Shown one piece after another: positions 18,369-26,387 of a stretch of 26,894 nt of DNA (within the stretch, counting starts at the first letter, position 1; every line of letters begins with the position of its first letter). A program made the position numbers and the translations under genes. This stretch comes from CAJXZP01 sp964195485. GTDB taxonomy: Bacteria > Bacteroidota > Bacteroidia > Flavobacteriales_G > Salibacteraceae. The stretch spans positions 1 to 26,894 of the forward strand of contig CAXMPG010000094.1 of assembly GCA_964195485.1 (NCBI GenBank), written 5' to 3'. A model generated the notes under the pieces. That model made no database searches. It was not told the origin of the DNA and saw nothing but the letters and a program-made list of their open reading frames with translations.

Positions 18369-19577
18369 TTAAAACCACCAGCCGACTCCTAGGTTAATCG
18401 CATTGCTGGTTTCAGAACCTTTTTCTTGATTCATAAACATTTGATAATCGGCTTTAAAAACCGCTCCAGGCGCTATATGATAACTCAATCCCATAGTTAC
18501 ATCGGTGCGATTATACGCATCTTTTTTAATCTGGTCATTGTATACTTTGAAATGCGTATTATACGTTTCGTATCGTGTAAAGGCAACTAACTTCTGAGTT
18601 GTTTTTAGTTTGAAAAGTCTGAAAACATTGTAGCCAGCCTCTACGTAATATCCCATCAAGGCAGAACCCAAATCGGTATTTCCCTTTACGTTATACGCCT
18701 CCGTATTTTGATTGGAAGAATAAATAAACTGCCCTCTAGCGGTGAAGCCCTTCAACTGATAACGCGCATCAAAACCAAACATAGCCATATTAATCACAGA
18801 GCTATCTACGGTCGACATATCAACCGCATCACTAGGATTAGCCCCGTCTTTTAGGGTCGTCTGAGACTTCCCGAAATAACCAGACAGTCCAAGCTTTAAC
18901 CCTAGGATTCCATAATAATCTAATTTACCTGAAAAATTGGGATGGCTATAAATCGATTTAGCCGCTTTTTGTCGTCCCTTTCTATACCCGTCAACACCTC
19001 TAAAAGTAGCACCATCATCACCGTAACCTTTAAAACCATTAAACATATATAGCTGGTAACGTAAAGATGCATTGTTAAACTTACCCGTAATTCCTACACC
19101 CATTTCTCGCCACGTGGTTGGTACAATGTATTTATCTAGATTTGGTCGCTCCACCCCATTAAATGTAGGTGGTTCATGATACTCATTCACAATTCCCATT
19201 GGAATTAACATCAAACCAGCTCTAACATTTAATTTAGAGTTTATTGAATGGTTTAAAAATGCCTGCTCCACAAAAAACTCGTTAACATGCTCTATTTCTA
19301 ATTCCGAAACAAAAGAGGTTTTATCGCTGAACTTATAACCGAACAATAAAATAAGACGATGCACATCCATAACCCCATTATGACTTACACCGCCACCTAT
19401 TGGTTGATTATAATCTAATTGTGCATAACCACCCACTGTTACTCTGCTCTGATTAGAAGATTCTAAAATTTTTGTAGCCGAATTAATTGCCGCACCCGTA
19501 TCTTGGAAGGTATAAACAGATTGTGCTTGCATTGATGAGCTGAGAGCTAATCCCAGTACTAATAATATTTTTCTCAT
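18369..19577 (-). CDS. Outer-membrane beta-barrel porin
   Basis: A 402-residue protein with a typical signal peptide (MRKILLVLGLALSSSMQA, cleavage before QSVYTF). The mature part alternates amphipathic strands and turns, such as VGGYAQLDYNQ, LILLFGYKFSDKTSFVSELEIEH and LNVRAGLMLIPMGIVNEYHEP, and ends in aromatic residues GVGWWF, as barrel proteins do. It resembles the phosphate-selective OprO/OprP-like porin group of Bacteroidota, but the ion preference cannot be read from the sequence. It is the first gene of the operon with the FMN-binding and four-helix proteins, which suggests it supplies a substrate to a periplasmic redox step. A good promoter lies upstream. Confidence 0.9.
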   Translation of the reverse strand: MRKILLVLGLALSSSMQAQSVYTFQDTGAAINSATKILESSNQSRVTVGGYAQLDYNQPIGGGVSHNGVMDVHRLILLFGYKFSDKTSFVSELEIEHVNEFFVEQAFLNHSINSKLNVRAGLMLIPMGIVNEYHEPPTFNGVERPNLDKYIVPTTWREMGVGITGKFNNASLRYQLYMFNGFKGYGDDGATFRGVDGYRKGRQKAAKSIYSHPNFSGKLDYYGILGLKLGLSGYFGKSQTTLKDGANPSDAVDMSTVDSSVINMAMFGFDARYQLKGFTARGQFIYSSNQNTEAYNVKGNTDLGSALMGYYVEAGYNVFRLFKLKTTQKLVAFTRYETYNTHFKVYNDQIKKDAYNRTDVTMGLSYHIAPGAVFKADYQMFMNQEKGSETSNAINLGVGWWF

Positions 19578-19607
19578 TCTTATTTAGATTCATCATAAAT
19601 AACAATG

Positions 19608-19636
19608 CAAATCTAACGGGAATGAAAGCCCTCAAA
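19608..19636 (-). promoter_or_regulatory. Promoter of the porin/FMN operon
   Basis: On the minus strand a TTTG (19636-19633) and the exact -7 box TAGATTTG (19615-19608) are separated by 17 bases. This matches the flavobacterial TTG-N17-23-TAnnTTTG consensus. It lies about 30 bases upstream of the porin start codon. Confidence 0.6.
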
Positions 19637-19677
19637 ATACCTAAAAATGGGTAGTTTACGGATTAAGTCTACGCGGA

Positions 19678-20589
19678 TTAAAACGTAAACTTAGATTTAA
19701 ATGCTAATAACTCTTGCTTCAGAGGAAGCGAAGTGTGATACGCTAATTCCTTACTGTTTTCAACAATAACCTGACGCATCGAAAGATGTTGATTAACAAA
19801 AACGGTTTCTAAATCCGGATAAATATCTTTTATGATTTCCGCCAATTCTAGTATGGAAACACTGTGTTCTACCAAATTATATTTACTTGGTGATGCGGTA
19901 CTTTTATCTACCAAAGCACTTAATTCTTCGACAACGGCTTGCAACGAAATAAACGACCGCTTTTGTGTTCCGTCACCCATGATTTTGATTCTACCGCTGT
20001 ATTGCGCGTTAAACATAAACGAGTTTATCACAGTATCTTTACGCATACTTGGGCTATAACCAAAAACGTTTCCACAACGAATAATGTAGGTTTCCACCTC
20101 ATCTTTAACGCTTAAAACTTGCTCTTCGCCTCTTACTTTTGAAACGCCATAATAGGTGTTCGGTTCTAAAATGGTATCGACCGTTAATTCTTCATCACTC
20201 CATCCGTACACGGCAACAGTACTCAAATAAATTAATTTCTTAACCTCACTTTGGTCAATGGCTCTTACCAACTCGGCCGTACCCCAATGGTTAATTTGCT
20301 CAAATTGCTGCGGGTTTTGATCCGCATATGGAGAGGTTACATTGGCGGCCAAATGAAACACGATATCAACACCTTTCAAAGCGGTCTTCAATTTTCTACC
20401 ATCTAAAATATCACCAAAAATAAATTTGATGTTCATCCCTGTTAATTTGGCATCGCACAAAAACAAACCTAAGTGGCCTCGTGATAAGTTATCGTAAATA
20501 ACAATTTCACTTATCGCAGTATTTTTAGACAACTCCTGAATTAAACCACTTCCAATATATCCGGCTCCACCGGTTACTAAAACTCTCAT
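19678..20589 (-). CDS. NAD-dependent epimerase/dehydratase (extended SDR family)
   Basis: A 303-residue cytoplasmic enzyme. The N-terminal Rossmann motif TGGAGYIGSG gives GxxGxxG at residues 7-13, with an acidic residue (Asp33) after strand 2 for NAD ribose. HLAANV (79-84) and Tyr147/Lys151 (YYGVSK) complete the SDR active site with Ser123/Thr124. Family members epimerise or dehydrate nucleotide-sugars such as UDP-glucose; the exact substrate cannot be told. It starts only 3 bases after the cysH stop, so the two are cotranscribed. That pairing is unusual, since sulfate-reduction operons in this phylum more often continue with cysD/cysN or sirohaem genes. Confidence 0.9.
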   Translation of the reverse strand: MRVLVTGGAGYIGSGLIQELSKNTAISEIVIYDNLSRGHLGLFLCDAKLTGMNIKFIFGDILDGRKLKTALKGVDIVFHLAANVTSPYADQNPQQFEQINHWGTAELVRAIDQSEVKKLIYLSTVAVYGWSDEELTVDTILEPNTYYGVSKVRGEEQVLSVKDEVETYIIRCGNVFGYSPSMRKDTVINSFMFNAQYSGRIKIMGDGTQKRSFISLQAVVEELSALVDKSTASPSKYNLVEHSVSILELAEIIKDIYPDLETVFVNQHLSMRQVIVENSKELAYHTSLPLKQELLAFKSKFTF

Positions 20590-20592
20590 TTT

Positions 20593-21285
20593 CTATTTCT
20601 TAATTTCTGTAAAATTGAATGTGGCCGTTGTTTCTGTAGCCAAATCGGTATGTAAACCACATTCTGTTTTTTTCATTCCTGCCCATCTGCTGGCGCGTTC
20701 ATCACCTTCAGCCGCTATTTTACTGGTACACGGTTCACATCCAATACTATCATACCCTTCAGAATCTAATGGATGATAAGGCAAGCCATGCTTCACTATA
20801 TATTCTTCCACTTCATCTTTGGTCCAATGCAACATAGGATGGTAACGTAATACGTTATGTGCACCCATTTGCTCTGGCTTCATGTTTCTTCTATTGGCAT
20901 TTTGGTCTGCTCGAATTCCATTTATCCAAACATCGTTTTTCATCATAATAGGTTCTAAAGGAAGAATCTTATTTATGTGACAACAATAATCTGGGTCAGA
21001 AGAATAATAAAAATGATTGTCGCTATCTAGTTGATGAATTTTCGAAATATCAGACTCTAACCCCACCACATTTAATCCGAAATCAGAAACTAACTGATTC
21101 TTGAATTTTATGGTCTGAGGGAAAAGGAATCCTGTATTCAGAAAATAAACAGGTATACTATTATCAATTTGACTAATAATGTGCAACAATGGTACACTCT
21201 GCGACTGAAACGAAGAGGTTAAAAACATCCGTTTTCCAGCATTTTTATACGCCTCTATTTTTTCAGCAATTACTTCAATCTGCAT
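20593..21285 (-). CDS. cysH: Adenylylsulfate (APS/PAPS) reductase
   Basis: A 230-residue cytoplasmic enzyme that reduces activated sulfate (APS or PAPS) to sulfite in cysteine biosynthesis. It has the SFQSQSVPLLHII loop (25-37) in place of the P-loop-like motif, Cys101-Cys102 in YCCHINKILPL, Cys183 and Cys186 (GCEPCT), and the C-terminal catalytic Cys209 in ECGLH. The Cys-Cys...Cys-x2-Cys set marks the [4Fe-4S] subtype, which usually prefers APS. The usual CCxxRKxxPL reads CCHINKILPL here, with Asn for Arg. The motif normally near GLRREQ reads GIRADQNANRR. The ATG at 21285 gives a standard length. It leads an operon with the epimerase. A cysteine synthase-like gene is on the other strand at 24515. 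Confidence 0.93.
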   Translation of the reverse strand: MQIEVIAEKIEAYKNAGKRMFLTSSFQSQSVPLLHIISQIDNSIPVYFLNTGFLFPQTIKFKNQLVSDFGLNVVGLESDISKIHQLDSDNHFYYSSDPDYCCHINKILPLEPIMMKNDVWINGIRADQNANRRNMKPEQMGAHNVLRYHPMLHWTKDEVEEYIVKHGLPYHPLDSEGYDSIGCEPCTSKIAAEGDERASRWAGMKKTECGLHTDLATETTATFNFTEIKK

Positions 21286-21408
21286 TTTTTCTGTTTTCAG
21301 ATCGCAAAGAAGGTTCTTTTAAAACCAAAAAACGCTGATTTTTGTCATTTTGACCATCAATAATCTAAAAGAGACTTGAAATTAACTATAAAATGGATGT
21401 AATCATTT

Positions 21409-21416
21409 CAAATCTA
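21409..21416 (-). promoter_or_regulatory. Possible -7 box for the cysH operon
   Basis: TAGATTTG on the minus strand matches the consensus exactly and is the same octamer as in the porin promoter. No TTG lies 17-23 bases upstream, so support is partial. It would give a leader of about 115 bases; no riboswitch fold was recognised in it. Confidence 0.35.
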
Positions 21417-21478
21417 CAATTACCCACATATATTTTTGTTATTTGGGATAAGTAAAACAATTAACCCCCACTAAAAAG

Positions 21479-22699
21479 CTAAAAGTCCTTATACAATAAA
21501 TACTTTTTTCGGAGCAATTTAAAAGCATCTACCTCTGTTTGCCAACTCTCCTTGATTTCAGCAGAAGTAGCACCGTTTAGAATTTGTTGCTGCAACAATT
21601 CCGTACCGGCTAACTTATTATAAAAGTGGTTTTTTAAGAAGAACGCCTCTTTGTTGGATGTATGTACAAACGCCCAAATAAGTCGGTCAATATTAATTTC
21701 AGGCTTTGCATAAAATGCAAAAACGTCAAACTCACGTAGGTCTTGACCGTAACATTTTTGATTTTTGTATTTTGGGTATTTAGCTCCCGGCTTAGACACT
21801 GGTGTATAGTTAAACTCGGCTCCTTTAATAGTAGGTGACCCAAACGTTTGGAAAGGAAAGTCTGTTCCTCTACCCGCACTTATATGGGTTCCTTCAAACA
21901 AACCCAAAGTAGGATATAAATACACCGATGTCATATTTGGTAAATTAGGAGATGGTTTCACGGGTAATTGATACAGTTCTTTATGCGTCCAACCCGTTAA
22001 CAAAACCACTCTTAAATCGCATTTAAGCCCTTTACCTAGCCAACCTTCTTCATTTACCATTCTGGCAAACTCTCCTACGGTCATACCATGAACTATGGGT
22101 ACGGGATGCATACCTACAAATGATTGATTTGCCATTTTCAATACTGGACCATCTACATAAAACCCGTTAGGATTAGGTCGGTCAAGAACAATAAAAGTCA
22201 CGTTATTTTCTGCGCAAGCTTGCATTACGTAGTGCATCGTAGAAATATAAGTATAGAAACGGGTACCTACATCTTGGATATCAAAAACCACCACATCAAT
22301 TCCTTCTAAATCAGTTTTTGTAGGCTTTTTGTTTTTTCCATAAAGACTTTTAATTGGGATCTTAGTTTTTGAGTCAACGCCATCTTTCACTTTTTCACCG
22401 GCATCAGCCGTACCTCTAAAGCCATGCTCTGGGGCAAACACTTTTTTGATGGCAATATCTTTATCCAGTAAAAAATCGACTAAATGAGTTCCAAAAACCT
22501 CACTGGTTGGGTTCACCACCAAAGCCACATTTTTTCCTTCTAGGCTTGGCACGTATAAAGACGCTCGTTCCGCACCAACCAAAACCTCATCGGCAGATTT
22601 GATTAAGGTAGAATCTATATGATTATCCTGAGCATTTAAACTCTGGCTCGTCATTGCAAATAATCCTAAAAGAAATAATATCCGTATTCTAATACCCAT
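21479..22699 (-). CDS. namZ: Secreted exo-beta-N-acetylmuramidase NamZ-type (DUF1343, GH171)
   Basis: A 406-residue protein if read from the ATG at 22699, which starts a classical signal peptide (MGIRIRILFLLGLFAMTSQS, cleavage near LNA-Q). An in-frame GTG at 22729 would add ten residues but a poorer signal. The body is a full DUF1343 domain: NVALVVNPTSEV, VFAPEHGFRGTADAGE, a DIQDVGTRFYTYIST block, FIVLDRPNP, PIVHGMTVGEFA, LPNMTSVYLYPTLGLFEGT and SAGRGTDFPF. Family members characterised in Bacillus subtilis and Tannerella forsythia release N-acetylmuramic acid from the non-reducing end of peptidoglycan fragments; the EHG and DIQ acidic residues lie in the conserved pocket. It should act in the periplasm in wall recycling. 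It stands divergent to the permease gene, about 190 bases away. Confidence 0.9.
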   Translation of the reverse strand: MGIRIRILFLLGLFAMTSQSLNAQDNHIDSTLIKSADEVLVGAERASLYVPSLEGKNVALVVNPTSEVFGTHLVDFLLDKDIAIKKVFAPEHGFRGTADAGEKVKDGVDSKTKIPIKSLYGKNKKPTKTDLEGIDVVVFDIQDVGTRFYTYISTMHYVMQACAENNVTFIVLDRPNPNGFYVDGPVLKMANQSFVGMHPVPIVHGMTVGEFARMVNEEGWLGKGLKCDLRVVLLTGWTHKELYQLPVKPSPNLPNMTSVYLYPTLGLFEGTHISAGRGTDFPFQTFGSPTIKGAEFNYTPVSKPGAKYPKYKNQKCYGQDLREFDVFAFYAKPEINIDRLIWAFVHTSNKEAFFLKNHFYNKLAGTELLQQQILNGATSAEIKESWQTEVDAFKLLRKKYLLYKDF

Positions 22700-22801
22700 C
22701 CACTTGCAAAGAAACACGTTTACCCGCACTGTTCACCTAGTTAACTAAGGATTTATCATTAATTAATTGTCAATCATTTATGCCTTATTAAAAAGATCTA
22801 G

Positions 22802-22818
22802 TAGGTTTTGAAAACCTA
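22802..22818. repeat. Palindrome in the divergent intergenic region
   Basis: Arms taggtttt (22802-22809) and aaaaccta (22811-22818) flank one G. It lies between namZ and the permease gene and could be an operator or a relic of a dispersed flavobacterial intergenic palindrome, as a further partial copy (cctaatagg) follows at 22814-22823. Confidence 0.5.
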
Positions 22819-22889
22819 ATAGGAATTAACCAAACAGTCAATCAACACTCCTAATCTCGGCACCAATTATCGCTAGACTTTTAGTAATA

Positions 22890-24146
22890 TTGCCCAACAA
22901 AATAAAGCGATTGAATTTCGAACTTTTCACAGCATTAAAACTCATTAGGACCAAGTCTTCTGATAAAACTGGGCGTAATAATATTCGTCCAATTATCAAC
23001 ATTGCTTTGATTGGTATTGCTATAAGCGTAGCTGTAATGATTTTATCGGTAGCGATTGTTACAGGATTCCAAACGGAGATTCGTGAAAAAATCATTGGTT
23101 TCGGAGGTCATATTCAAATCTCAAATTTTCAAAGTACCGATGGGTTTGAAACTATCCCTATTTCAACAGACCAAACATTTTACCCGGAGTTAGATACTTT
23201 AGAAACGGTAACCAACATACAGGTATACGCCAACAAAGCAGGAATTTTAAAAACGAACGATGAAATTCTAGGCGTTGTTCTAAAAGGTATTGGAACTGAT
23301 TTTGACTGGACATTTTTTAAAGACTATATGGTAGAAGGCGATACACTCGCTTTTGAGGATAGCAGTAAGTCAAACAACGTCATAATATCTCAAAAAATAG
23401 CCAATAAAATGCAACTTAAATTGGGCGATCATTTTTTTGTTTACTTTATTAAGAACCATAAGCCTCGCCCCAGAAGATTTGACATTACGGGTATTTACTC
23501 TACTAGTTTAGAAGGTTTTGACGACTTATTTATTATTGGAGACATTAGACATATTCAAAAACTAAATGACTGGAACGAAGACCAAGTAGGCGGCTTTGAA
23601 GTAAACCTTAAACGTTACGAAGATTTAGATGAAGTAGACGATTTCATTTATAACAACATCCCGTTTGAATACAAAACCACCACTATTATTCATAAAAACC
23701 AAAATCTCTTTGGTTGGCTAGAGCTTCAGGATATTAATGTAACTATCATTATTGGATTGATGATTCTAGTTTCTGGAATAAATATGGCTTCGGCTCTACT
23801 TATTATGATTTTAGACCGAACCAGAATGATTGGAATCTTCAAAGCTATTGGAGCCACCAACTCTAGTATCCGTAAATTGTTTCTTTACATTGCCACTTAT
23901 CTTATGACCGTAGGGTTATTCTGGGGGAATTTAATTGGACTCACATTAGCGTTGATTCAAAAATATTTCAAGGTTTTCACGCTACCTGCAGAGACCTATT
24001 ACATTACACATATTCCAATAAACATAGAAATTTCGGATATTATTTACTTGAACTTTTTCACACTTCTGTTGTGTTTAATCATGTTAATAGCGCCCACTTT
24101 TATTGTTACGCGAATTTCTACAGTAGATGCTATCAAAATGGATTAG
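22890..24146 (+). CDS. LolC/LolE/FtsX-type ABC transporter permease
   Basis: A 411- or 418-residue inner-membrane protein. No ATG exists between the upstream in-frame stop (22827-22829) and the conserved part, so translation must begin at a TTG: either 22890 or, more like relatives, 22911, giving (M)NFELFTALKLIRTKS. It has one helix near residues 34-60 (NIALIGIAISVAVMILSVAIV), a large periplasmic MacB-like domain (about 61-275, GFQTEIREKIIGFGGHIQIS), and three C-terminal helices (about 284-305, 330-355, 385-410). A DRTRMIGIFKAIGATNSSIRKLF coupling loop contacts the ATPase. The family moves lipoproteins toward the outer membrane or drives other mechanotransport. The partner ATPase is not in this window. 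Confidence 0.9.
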   Translation: MPNKIKRLNFELFTALKLIRTKSSDKTGRNNIRPIINIALIGIAISVAVMILSVAIVTGFQTEIREKIIGFGGHIQISNFQSTDGFETIPISTDQTFYPELDTLETVTNIQVYANKAGILKTNDEILGVVLKGIGTDFDWTFFKDYMVEGDTLAFEDSSKSNNVIISQKIANKMQLKLGDHFFVYFIKNHKPRPRRFDITGIYSTSLEGFDDLFIIGDIRHIQKLNDWNEDQVGGFEVNLKRYEDLDEVDDFIYNNIPFEYKTTTIIHKNQNLFGWLELQDINVTIIIGLMILVSGINMASALLIMILDRTRMIGIFKAIGATNSSIRKLFLYIATYLMTVGLFWGNLIGLTLALIQKYFKVFTLPAETYYITHIPINIEISDIIYLNFFTLLLCLIMLIAPTFIVTRISTVDAIKMD

Positions 24147-24190
24147 TTTTATTCTATTTGCACCCTGAAAAAAAATCAATCAAGATTAAT

Positions 24191-24490
24191 ATGAACAACA
24201 TCAAAATTTTCAAATACCTCGCCATAATAGAAGGTATTAGCTACTTGGTTCTTTTAGGGATTTGTATGCCATTAAAGTACCTATTTGATATACCAGAACC
24301 AACTCGTCCAGTGGGTATGGCTCACGGAATTTTATTCGTAGGATATGTACTTTGGTTACTGATTGTGGGGAGAGAGTTAAAATGGAGTTTTATGACTCTT
24401 GTATGGGGATTTGTAGCATCTCTACTTCCATTTGCCACTTTTATTTTTGAAGCTAAAATGCTTCCTAAAGCAGCTATTAAATCAAACTAA
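24191..24490 (+). CDS. Small DUF3817 integral membrane protein
   Basis: A 99-residue protein starting at the ATG at 24191; an upstream reading of the same frame from 24071 overlaps the permease gene and is not needed. Three helices lie at about 8-28, 41-60 and 67-87. Conserved-looking features are IEGISYLVLL, the PTRPVGMAHGILFV segment with His45 at the start of helix 2, and RELKWS. These fit the DUF3817 (YdzA-like) family, whose function is not established. It sits 44 bases after the permease and 24 bases before the cysteine synthase-like gene, in the same direction. Confidence 0.85.
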   Translation: MNNIKIFKYLAIIEGISYLVLLGICMPLKYLFDIPEPTRPVGMAHGILFVGYVLWLLIVGRELKWSFMTLVWGFVASLLPFATFIFEAKMLPKAAIKSN

Positions 24491-24514
24491 TCTCGTACAG
24501 ATAAAAAAGATATT

Positions 24515-25504
24515 ATGACTACAGATAAAAAAGTTTACGACAATATTTTGGGTGCTATTGGAGATACTCCAATGATTAGATTGAATGAAATTGCCAAAGA
24601 TATTCCTGGAACCATTTACGGAAAAGTAGAATATTTCAACCCAGGAAACTCGGTGAAAGATCGTATGGGACTTAAAATGGTGGAGGATGCAGAAGCAAAC
24701 GGAACACTTAAACCAGGTGGAACCATTATTGAATGTACCTCTGGAAATACAGGAATGGGCGTTGCTTTAGCTGCGATTGTAAAAGGGTACAAATGTATTT
24801 TTACTACAAACGACAAACAGAGTAAAGAAAAAGTAGATGTGCTTCGTGCGCTTGGTGCAGAAGTAATTGTATGTCCTACCGCAGTAGAACCTACCCATCC
24901 CGATTCATATTATTCTGTAGCGGAAAAAAAGAACAAAGAAATTCCAAACTCGGTATGGTTAAATCAATATGACAACCTTTCTAATAGAGAGGCTCATTAT
25001 GAATCTACAGGACCAGAAATCTGGAAACAAACCGAAGGTAAAATCACGCATTTTGTAACCGGTGTTGGAACAGGAGGAACTGTTTCTGGCGTTGCAAAAT
25101 ATTTGAAAGAACAAAATCCGGATGTTAAAATTTGGGGAGTAGATTCTTACGGGTCTGTATTTAAAAAGTACTTAGAAACCGGTGAATTTGACGAAAATGA
25201 AATTCATGGATACCTTACGGAAGGTATTGGGGAAGACATTCTTCCAAAAAACGTAGATTTTAGTTTGATTGACCATTTTGAAAAAGTAACCGATAAAGAT
25301 GGCGCTCTTGTAGCACGTGAATTAGCGGTAAAAGAAGGATTATTCTTAGGCTATTCTGCAGGATCTGCATTTAGCGCAGTACGTCAGCTTAAAGATGAAT
25401 TAACGGAAGATGATTTAGTAGTTGTTTTATTTCATGACCATGGCTCTAGGTATGTGGCCAAGGTATTCAACGATGAATGGATGAAAGAACAAGGGTTCTT
25501 GTAA
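24515..25504 (+). CDS. PLP-dependent cysteine synthase / cystathionine beta-synthase-like enzyme
   Basis: A 329-residue cytoplasmic fold-type II PLP enzyme. Lys48 in NPGNSVKDR forms the Schiff base, T-S-G-N-T-G (75-80) binds the carboxylate, GTGGT (185-189) holds the phosphate, and GYSAGS (279-284) contacts the pyridine nitrogen. EAHYESTGPEIW and LTEGIGEDILPKNVD resemble cystathionine beta-synthase catalytic cores more than CysK. The regulatory CBS-domain pair is absent and the chain stops after the catalytic domain. It therefore makes cysteine from O-acetylserine and sulfide, or cystathionine from serine and homocysteine; the sequence does not decide. With cysH nearby on the other strand, a role in sulfur assimilation is likely. 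A strong terminator follows. Confidence 0.92.
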   Translation: MTTDKKVYDNILGAIGDTPMIRLNEIAKDIPGTIYGKVEYFNPGNSVKDRMGLKMVEDAEANGTLKPGGTIIECTSGNTGMGVALAAIVKGYKCIFTTNDKQSKEKVDVLRALGAEVIVCPTAVEPTHPDSYYSVAEKKNKEIPNSVWLNQYDNLSNREAHYESTGPEIWKQTEGKITHFVTGVGTGGTVSGVAKYLKEQNPDVKIWGVDSYGSVFKKYLETGEFDENEIHGYLTEGIGEDILPKNVDFSLIDHFEKVTDKDGALVARELAVKEGLFLGYSAGSAFSAVRQLKDELTEDDLVVVLFHDHGSRYVAKVFNDEWMKEQGFL

Positions 25505-25556
25505 CGATGACCAAAGTTTGATGTCCGATGCCGGATGTCAAAAAAAACATTTCTAA

Positions 25557-25598
25557 AATCCCAATTTGTTTTATAAAACAAATTGGGATTTTTTTTGT
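25557..25598 (+). terminator. Terminator after the cysteine synthase-like gene
   Basis: A 34-bp perfect palindrome with 17-bp arms (25557-25573, 25574-25590) is followed by a run of T at 25591-25596 after the two Ts that close the arm. It lies about 53 bases after the stop codon and is among the longest perfect hairpins in the window. Confidence 0.92.
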
Positions 25599-25613
25599 TC
25601 TTTTTTCTAAAAC

Positions 25614-25645
25614 AAAAAAGCCGCCATTATTTCTAATAGCAGCTT
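25614..25645 (-). terminator. Terminator of the HAD phosphatase gene
   Basis: On the minus strand, 12 paired positions (25645-25634 with 25629-25618, two G-T wobbles) enclose a GAAA tetraloop, then a T tract. It lies about 65 bases after the gene's stop at 25711. With the hairpin at 25557 it forms a back-to-back convergent pair. Confidence 0.85.
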
Positions 25646-25710
25646 TCACATAAATATAGTTAATCTCATTTTAAACTTCGGTCATCGGTCTTCCGACTTC
25701 CGACATCTTC

Positions 25711-26346
25711 CTAACTTTTCTCAAACCCACCATCTTTAGCTACAAAGTGTTTCACTTCAATAGCTAAACGTTCAGCGTTATACGTAGAATACTCTCCTGA
25801 AAAAGCGACACGCTTTTCAATGGTTTCTACAAACTTCCCCATAGCATCTAATGTGAGCTCACAAGCCTCTCTTACGCCATGATTTCCGCCATCACAATGG
25901 GTTACAAAATCATAATACTCTTTGTCTCGGCAATATTCTACAAATAGTGGGTTTGCCCTACGGTTAATCATAACCCGAAAGCCCACTTCTTTAGCCAGCG
26001 ACAAATCCAATATATCGTCATACACAAACATTATTTCGTTTGGATTAATATCATGATGTTCTTTTAAGAAAGCCAAAATCTCCACCTTGTTCTTAGCGCT
26101 AGAAAACGTAGCATCTAAATGCTCTCTTTCCGCCCAATATTTAGCGGTTATATTATTCTCGCCAGAAATTATCGCCATAATTGGCATTTGCTTGTTTTGC
26201 AACCAAAAACCAAATCGCAACATATTCACGCCCATAGAGTCTGCTTCGCTAAAAGTAGACGACCTATTCTCATTTTTATGACCTGCATGAAATACACCAT
26301 CCCAATCAAATAGGACTGCTTTTATTTTTTTTAGCTTCTCATTCAT
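25711..26346 (-). CDS. HAD-superfamily phosphatase, KdsC-like
   Basis: A 211-residue cytoplasmic phosphatase. Motif I is VLFDWDGVFHAG with nucleophile Asp14 and acid/base Asp16; motif II is IISGEN (Ser61); motif III is Lys87 in KNKVEIL; motif IV is YDDILD (Asp110, Asp111, Asp114). The C-terminal THCDGGNHGVREACELTLDAMGKF segment resembles the end of 3-deoxy-D-manno-octulosonate 8-phosphate phosphatase (KdsC). The length and missing large cap also fit that C0-type group, which works as a tetramer. Motif IV usually reads GDDxxD, and Gly is replaced by Tyr109 here. The protein is some 30 residues longer than compact KdsC. The true substrate is uncertain: KDO-phosphate or another sugar-acid phosphate. 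It follows the membrane protein gene by 41 bases, so the two may be cotranscribed. Confidence 0.85.
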   Translation of the reverse strand: MNEKLKKIKAVLFDWDGVFHAGHKNENRSSTFSEADSMGVNMLRFGFWLQNKQMPIMAIISGENNITAKYWAEREHLDATFSSAKNKVEILAFLKEHHDINPNEIMFVYDDILDLSLAKEVGFRVMINRRANPLFVEYCRDKEYYDFVTHCDGGNHGVREACELTLDAMGKFVETIEKRVAFSGEYSTYNAERLAIEVKHFVAKDGGFEKS

Positions 26347-26387
26347 AACTGATGATTTTAGAAGAGTAAAATTACAGAATTAATAGG

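Noticed and set aside
21286..21408. Riboswitch in the cysH leader
   Set aside because: The leader is AT-rich with no stable conserved stem pattern of the SAM or cobalamin classes and no terminator or sequestering hairpin.
22700..22729. GTG start for namZ
   Set aside because: The ten added residues precede a complete signal peptide that already starts with ATG at 22699.
24071..24190. Longer start for the DUF3817 gene
   Set aside because: It would overlap the permease gene by 76 bases, and the added residues are cysteine/tyrosine-rich with no family match; the ATG at 24191 gives a normal length.
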